Below, in pieces: positions 59,402 to 64,000 of a DNA stretch of 64,000 nucleotides. The notes beneath the pieces were generated by a model. That model did no database searches. It was not told where the DNA came from and saw nothing but the letters and a program-made list of their open reading frames with translations. The position numbers were made by a program, and so were the translations under genes. The number at the start of each line of letters is the position of its first letter. The first letter of the stretch is position 1. Source of the DNA: Physcomitrium patens (lineage: Eukaryota > Streptophyta > Bryopsida > Funariales > Funariaceae); contig NC_037267.1 in the NCBI RefSeq assembly GCF_000002425.4, positions 13,169,423-13,233,422 on the forward strand, written 5' to 3'.

Positions 59402-62400
59402 TCATTGCTCAGATATCCGGAAACACAACAATCGGAGTGGGCCATTACTAGAAGCTAGCTCCTGCAAACTATCAGGCACTACAAGCTGAGGCGAGGTGGA
59501 CTTCCAAACATCAAAATAAGAAAATCCACAAGCAGACGCAGCTGCAAGAATATCAGCTTCCTGCACCTTCCTAGAAAAATGACACAATACGAACAACGAC
59601 GAGCTCTGCTTGGCGATGAGAGAGCTCGCAGTTTGGAATAGAAGAGGCACTGCAGCAGCCACGTATGTGACATCAGTACCCACAATTAAATCGAACCCCG
59701 CTCTTTGGCATTCAGACTTTATGGCTTCAACATCTTCTTTCTGTCCCCACTCCAGCTTCCTGCAGCATACTTTACCGACAGGAAATGAACTAGAGTTCAG
59801 TTCCATGTTTTCTTGAAGGAGGCTCATGCTTGCAGGGTCACCATCTGTGGCAAATACTGTTGCAGCAGAATTTGACACAATCAAAGAACTAAGTGCTGTC
59901 GCTCCACAACCAAGCTCCAAAACTCGTTTGTTGTCATAGAGCGCTGGATTAGCTTCCAACACCGAGGCAAGAGCTGGAGCTGCATCCCAAAGGAGAAGGC
60001 CTGTTGCTCTCGTTGTGTGCTGGTTTTCCCTTGCTACACATTTGATAAGCAGCAAGCGATTGCCAACTTTGATTTTTGTCACCTATATAAATGGCCACAA
60101 CTGGTGTATTACCATCTTGGCATACTTGCAGGTAAAACAGAAGGTTCGCCATGAGACTAAAAGAACACGCCATTCTAACTCAAAAAAGGGCGTGAGGCAG
60201 GATTGTAAATCTTCAGAAAAGAAGAAAAAGTTGCCTCTACCGTGAACTTGCATAATACTAACCTCAACTGTGGGTATGGCCATGAAAAGAGATGCGACAC
60301 CCTCAGAAAGGTCAACATCGACTGACTCCTGTACCATAGTGGTCACTTTTGCTGCTTGCTGCATGTCTTCCATTGAATCAGCACACGAAGTTTGTGTTTT
60401 CTTTTCTCCATCCACAGGAAGAAAAAACTCCCCTTGGATCCAGCGCCTATGTATAAGCACCGAACAAGATGTCGTTACGAGCTCGTGTTCAAGTGTTCCT
60501 CTAACTATCTCATATTGATAATTCACAATGAGTGGTAAAGCATTATCCTAAAGCGCGGTAGGGTTGTAAGATGATGAATGCTTCACAAATCTTATTAGAA
60601 ATATTGCTCCTGACAAGAACAGTCCCGGATGAAAACACTTATTTCAACAAGATTTGAACACATTTTGTCGATTCAAATCCAATGATATAATTTCGAGCAG
60701 AGATAGGGGAATCTCGACTAAGAGTTGAAACAAAGGAATAAGGAACGAACCGATTCATGACGAGCGATCTAGAGCGATTCTCCACTTGGCGGCAGTGCAC
60801 GGTAACTGACTTACATAAGATCCCCTCCTTTTCGAACAAACTCACAAGCTCGTCCTCGGAGAAATAGTAAGCACGCTGTAGAAATTAAAACGCGTCATTT
60901 AGGGCACAGTTTAAGACCAATTTAGATCTTCCCACCTTCACAATCCCAAATCTTGATAAAAAGTTGACTGTCAATATACACCTTCTAGTCCTATATAATC
61001 TTCTAATGAATTATGCAAACTTGCTTGATGGAAGAGCCTTGTTATTAATTTGTACTTTGGGCCGCCTAGAGGCTGAGGCTCTAGCCCAGATGGTTCATGA
61101 TATTTCACAACTACCTAGCTCGATTTAGCAAATTCAGCCGTCATGCAAGGTCTCTGTTTGAAGAAAGAAGGGATATATTGCATACCGTCCCATCACTCCT
61201 TGCAAAGAAGTTTTCACTAATTTTCTGAACCTTTTCTGTCAACCTTTTCTGGAACGGAGAACAAAAACATTGTGTCAGACGAAGGAAGCAAGACCCAAAG
61301 ATGTGCTTGACTTGGTGTATCAACACACATCATTCCAGTTTATGTTAAAAATAGAGCGATGCAGTATGTCTCTACATTGAAAACAATTTAAACAATTTTA
61401 CTGCGCCATACCTGTGCTAGGTCACCGACAGCATAATCCCGAAAAAGAACATAACCACCTGGCTGTCCCAACACTCAACCAAGTACAATACTAGTATAAA
61501 ATTTTGCAAGAAAACCTTGAAAGACATGCCACTGGCAAAAACAGCGCTGATTACAGCTTCAAACCTACCAGTAAATCATATGATCTAATTTTATCCACTT
61601 GATTTCCTAGCACAACAAATGCCAAGCAACAGATAATTTCAGCATTGTGGTAGCCAGCTCCAGACCTACATCGATTATGAGAAATAACTAGCGATTACTG
61701 GTGACATGAATTTTTGACCAACATATGAGAAAAAATAAAAAAATAAAAAAATAAAAAGAAAGAAATAAAATAAAATCTATACTCCGTAAGAGCTGCAACG
61801 GTGATAAGTCAACTGGCACTAGAGCACCGACCTTTAGGACCCGTTTGATATTCTGCAGAACACCCGGCATTTTCTCAGGCGAGACCGCTGATAGCATGAA
61901 CACCTGTACAACAAAACGACAGTTTTAAACCTGCTCGATTTACTGTGTGCAGAGGCTGTCATTCTAGGTAGTGGTTATGACCTACCTACTCTCATGGACT
62001 AATCTTCACTTACTGTAGTGATTCTAAGTTAATCATCAGCTGATACGGATAGCTAGATTCTCTACAAGAATATTTTCGTACCAGTCGCATTGTACGAGTA
62101 GATATCACAATGCAAGTGGTTTAACATAACGTAAACAAATCGTGAGCTATGTTCTACCCTTATGATCTAATTAAATATCTCACTAGTATCATGGTCTTCC
62201 CAAAAGTCAAGAAGGACGCTCATTGAGACTAGCCTATGCAGGCCGCCCTCACCACTATCAAATAGTCGTAAGAAAAGTTCTTTCCTTCCTAAATTGCCCA
62301 TACCATGGTCACAACATCCACGGAGGCAGGTTGAATAGAAGCAGACAAGTCCTCGGAAACAGCATCACATACGAATGCATTCACTCGGCCTCCTTCGTAC

Positions 62401-63679
62401 TCTGGGTGTGCCTGTCATATTAACAATCAGTTTCAATTCAGTCTTTTAGCTAACTTCCTCTGAACTCTAAGTTAATAGGAAAAGCTAAGCATAATCATGT
62501 CAAACAAGTCAAGACCCTCCACTGATGCTTAAGTACAATTATGAACGGAGGACTAAAGAGAATGCCAATATTACTTGCTGAATTAGAGTCGCATGCATCA
62601 CAAAGAGCAAATTGCACCAAAATGCACATAGGATGGAGATTAAATCATGGACCTTGACAAGGCTGACAGCTCGATTAGAGAAGTCACAGGCATGTACAAA
62701 TATGTTGGGATATTCAGCAATTAAAGGAAACACCGTATTCCCAGTTCCGCATCCAACCTGTGAAGTCATAGCAGCCAGAATTCAGAACCTATAGCACATC
62801 TGCCTACATCCCTAACCACAAGGTATCTCGAAGACGTTTCAAATTTCTTTGTAGGCATTCTCACTGCATTTGTTTCCAATCCTGCTAACTTATACAGGCT
62901 GAAACATCAGAAATGCATACCTCCAAAATGACTCGTTTACAGTCACAATGTTCGTTCTTGTCAATCTGCAGATCATCAACCACGTTCAAAACTGGAAAAG
63001 GGAAAGGGGCAGCATGGCTTGCTTGAATATGATAAGAGACCATCCATTCATCAAGACCTGAGGTACCTTACAATAACAAGCTGAGTTACCTTGAACACAT
63101 ACCGCACTAGTGAAACCAAGGACTAACCAATCAATGAGGGTCTAAAGCCTTCAGCTCATCAGTCAAATTCATCTGAAAATCATTACACGGACAATACATA
63201 GCTCAACTCAAGAACCTGAAAAGAGCATACCTACCGTGCCCCTGATGTACTCGCCCCATTCCTTGTCAAGATAATGCCGATCTTTGAAAAACTGCACACG
63301 TGAAGAAAACTTCAGTACATCATATGTACTTTTTATAGCGTTATGAATTTCTGAGCCACAGCAGCAAACATCTCCAAACACGAAACATCACGAAGTATAT
63401 CAACAACACGTGCCAACTGCTTTTACTGAGACGGCTAGAGCAACCCATTGAAGTAGACATATAAATAAGTGAAATAATGGTGGTGATGGGGGGTTCACGT
63501 ACACGATCGGCATTCCGCTTGTAAAACAAGTCCCAGTTCTTACCAGCTTCTTTCTCATATTTTTCTGTGAAACCCACAGAAAATGGGTCAGCCCTCAATA
63601 CCAGGGGGTTTAGGGTTTTAGAAGTTCGGCAAAGATATCTAGAAAACACAAACATCCCAACAGAGAATAGTGGACGCAT
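59402..63679 (-). CDS. Two-domain methyltransferase: METTL2/6-like fused to Methyltransf_16-like, 11 exons
   Basis: Minus-strand exons from 5' to 3' are 63503-63679, 63235-63291, 62921-62965, 62653-62757, 62304-62411, 61832-61903, 61412-61462, 61186-61248, 60751-60875, 60263-60446 and 59402-60082. All phases agree and give 555 residues, close to Arabidopsis At2g26200 (about 565), which has the same fusion. The first domain (about residues 40-275) has NWDLFYKRNADRFFKDRHYL, the SAM motif VGCGTGNTVFPL (94-105), HACDFSNRAV, VFMLSAVSPEKM, YVLFRDYAVGDLAQ and RQVENRSRSLVMNRRW, as in tRNA m3C methyltransferases METTL2/6/8. The second (about 335-555) has VLELGCGATALS (near 383) and LIVGTDVTYV, as in METTL21-like enzymes. 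The start follows an in-frame stop. The N-terminus is hydrophobic and basic and may target an organelle. Confidence 0.94.
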
Positions 63680-63820
63680 TTGTGAGCATCAGATGATTCT
63701 CTTTTCACATGCAATATTTCTTAACCTCAGTAGAAGCAATTCCGGACGCATAAGATTCGAAATTGCAAGCAAATCCAAAATCTAGGAGCTGACTGCGAGT
63801 TCTCCTCCGCTCGATTGAAC

Positions 63821-63859
63821 TCAGGCAAGAAATACAAGCACAAATCTGAGATGCCGCAT
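63821..63859 (-). promoter_or_regulatory. Candidate upstream ORF of the methyltransferase gene
   Basis: A 12-codon frame (ATG at 63859, TGA at 63821-63823) lies about 140 bases before the main start codon. If it is in the 5' UTR it could lower translation. The transcript start is unknown. Confidence 0.3.
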
Positions 63860-64000
63860 TCTTCCCTAGCTCTCAAAGTACATCAGACGCTTCCCGTCGA
63901 CGATTGAATGAGGACAGTGAGTTGGGGGGAGGAGGGGACCGGATGATTGAATATACCTCGCAAGTAAGGCGACACAAATTCAGACTTTTGTGGGTAAATT

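Overview
This window looks like nuclear DNA from a land plant, most likely a bryophyte and probably a moss. That call is an inference. It rests on five unmistakable plant or eukaryotic genes (four with complete models), GT-AG introns in three of them, a plastid protein (CPP1-like), and long AT-rich stretches full of decayed LTR retrotransposons between small, more GC-balanced gene islands. No species can be named from the sequence alone.

Layout. 1-2522: the 5' end of a fairly fresh Ty3/gypsy element (family A, minus strand: LTR, primer-binding site, gag, start of pol), cut by the window edge. 2.5-7.1 kb: AT-rich, with one GC-richer patch at 4.2-4.9 kb that I cannot identify. 7.6-8.4 kb: two exons of a small single-pass membrane protein, incomplete. 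10-13.4 kb: AT-rich filler. 13.46-14.29 kb: dispersed repeat R1, first copy. 14.3-19.3 kb: a decayed Ty1/copia element with both LTRs. 19.3-24.9 kb: no gene I can support. 24.9-25.7 kb: CPP1-like plastid chaperone-like protein (minus). 28.2-34.4 kb: 17-exon PYROXD2-like FAD oxidoreductase (plus). 35.2-36.0 kb: second copy of R1. 38.1-39.3 kb: three-exon kelch protein. 42.3-43.8 kb: intronless DUF2235/Tle1-like alpha/beta-hydrolase. 44.0-46.0 kb: decayed Helitron Rep fragment. 46.06 to about 55.9 kb: a nest of retrotransposons. 59.4-63.7 kb: 11-exon double methyltransferase (METTL2/6-like domain fused to a Methyltransf_16-like domain, minus).

The nest is the most structured part. An A-family element lies on the plus strand with its 5' LTR split by a Ty3/gypsy element B (minus strand, about 46.5-55.1 kb). 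B is in turn interrupted by a solo A-family LTR (about 47.29-47.88 kb) and by a 2469-bp TG...CA insertion at 50489-52957, which is flanked by perfect 5-bp duplications (AGGCA) and separates B's protease from its reverse transcriptase. The older copies are depleted in C and G by transition-type changes, as expected for long-methylated plant repeats.

The genes are independent housekeeping or metabolic units, not an operon or pathway: plastid protochlorophyllide oxidoreductase maintenance (CPP1), a mitochondrial oxidoreductase, tRNA or protein methylation, a kelch scaffold, and the DUF2235 hydrolase. The hydrolase is the least typical of a plant. I found no clearly new defence or biosynthetic system. 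The observations most worth following are the intronless DUF2235 gene beside a truncated Helitron, the dated nest, and an in-frame alternative splice donor in the kelch gene.
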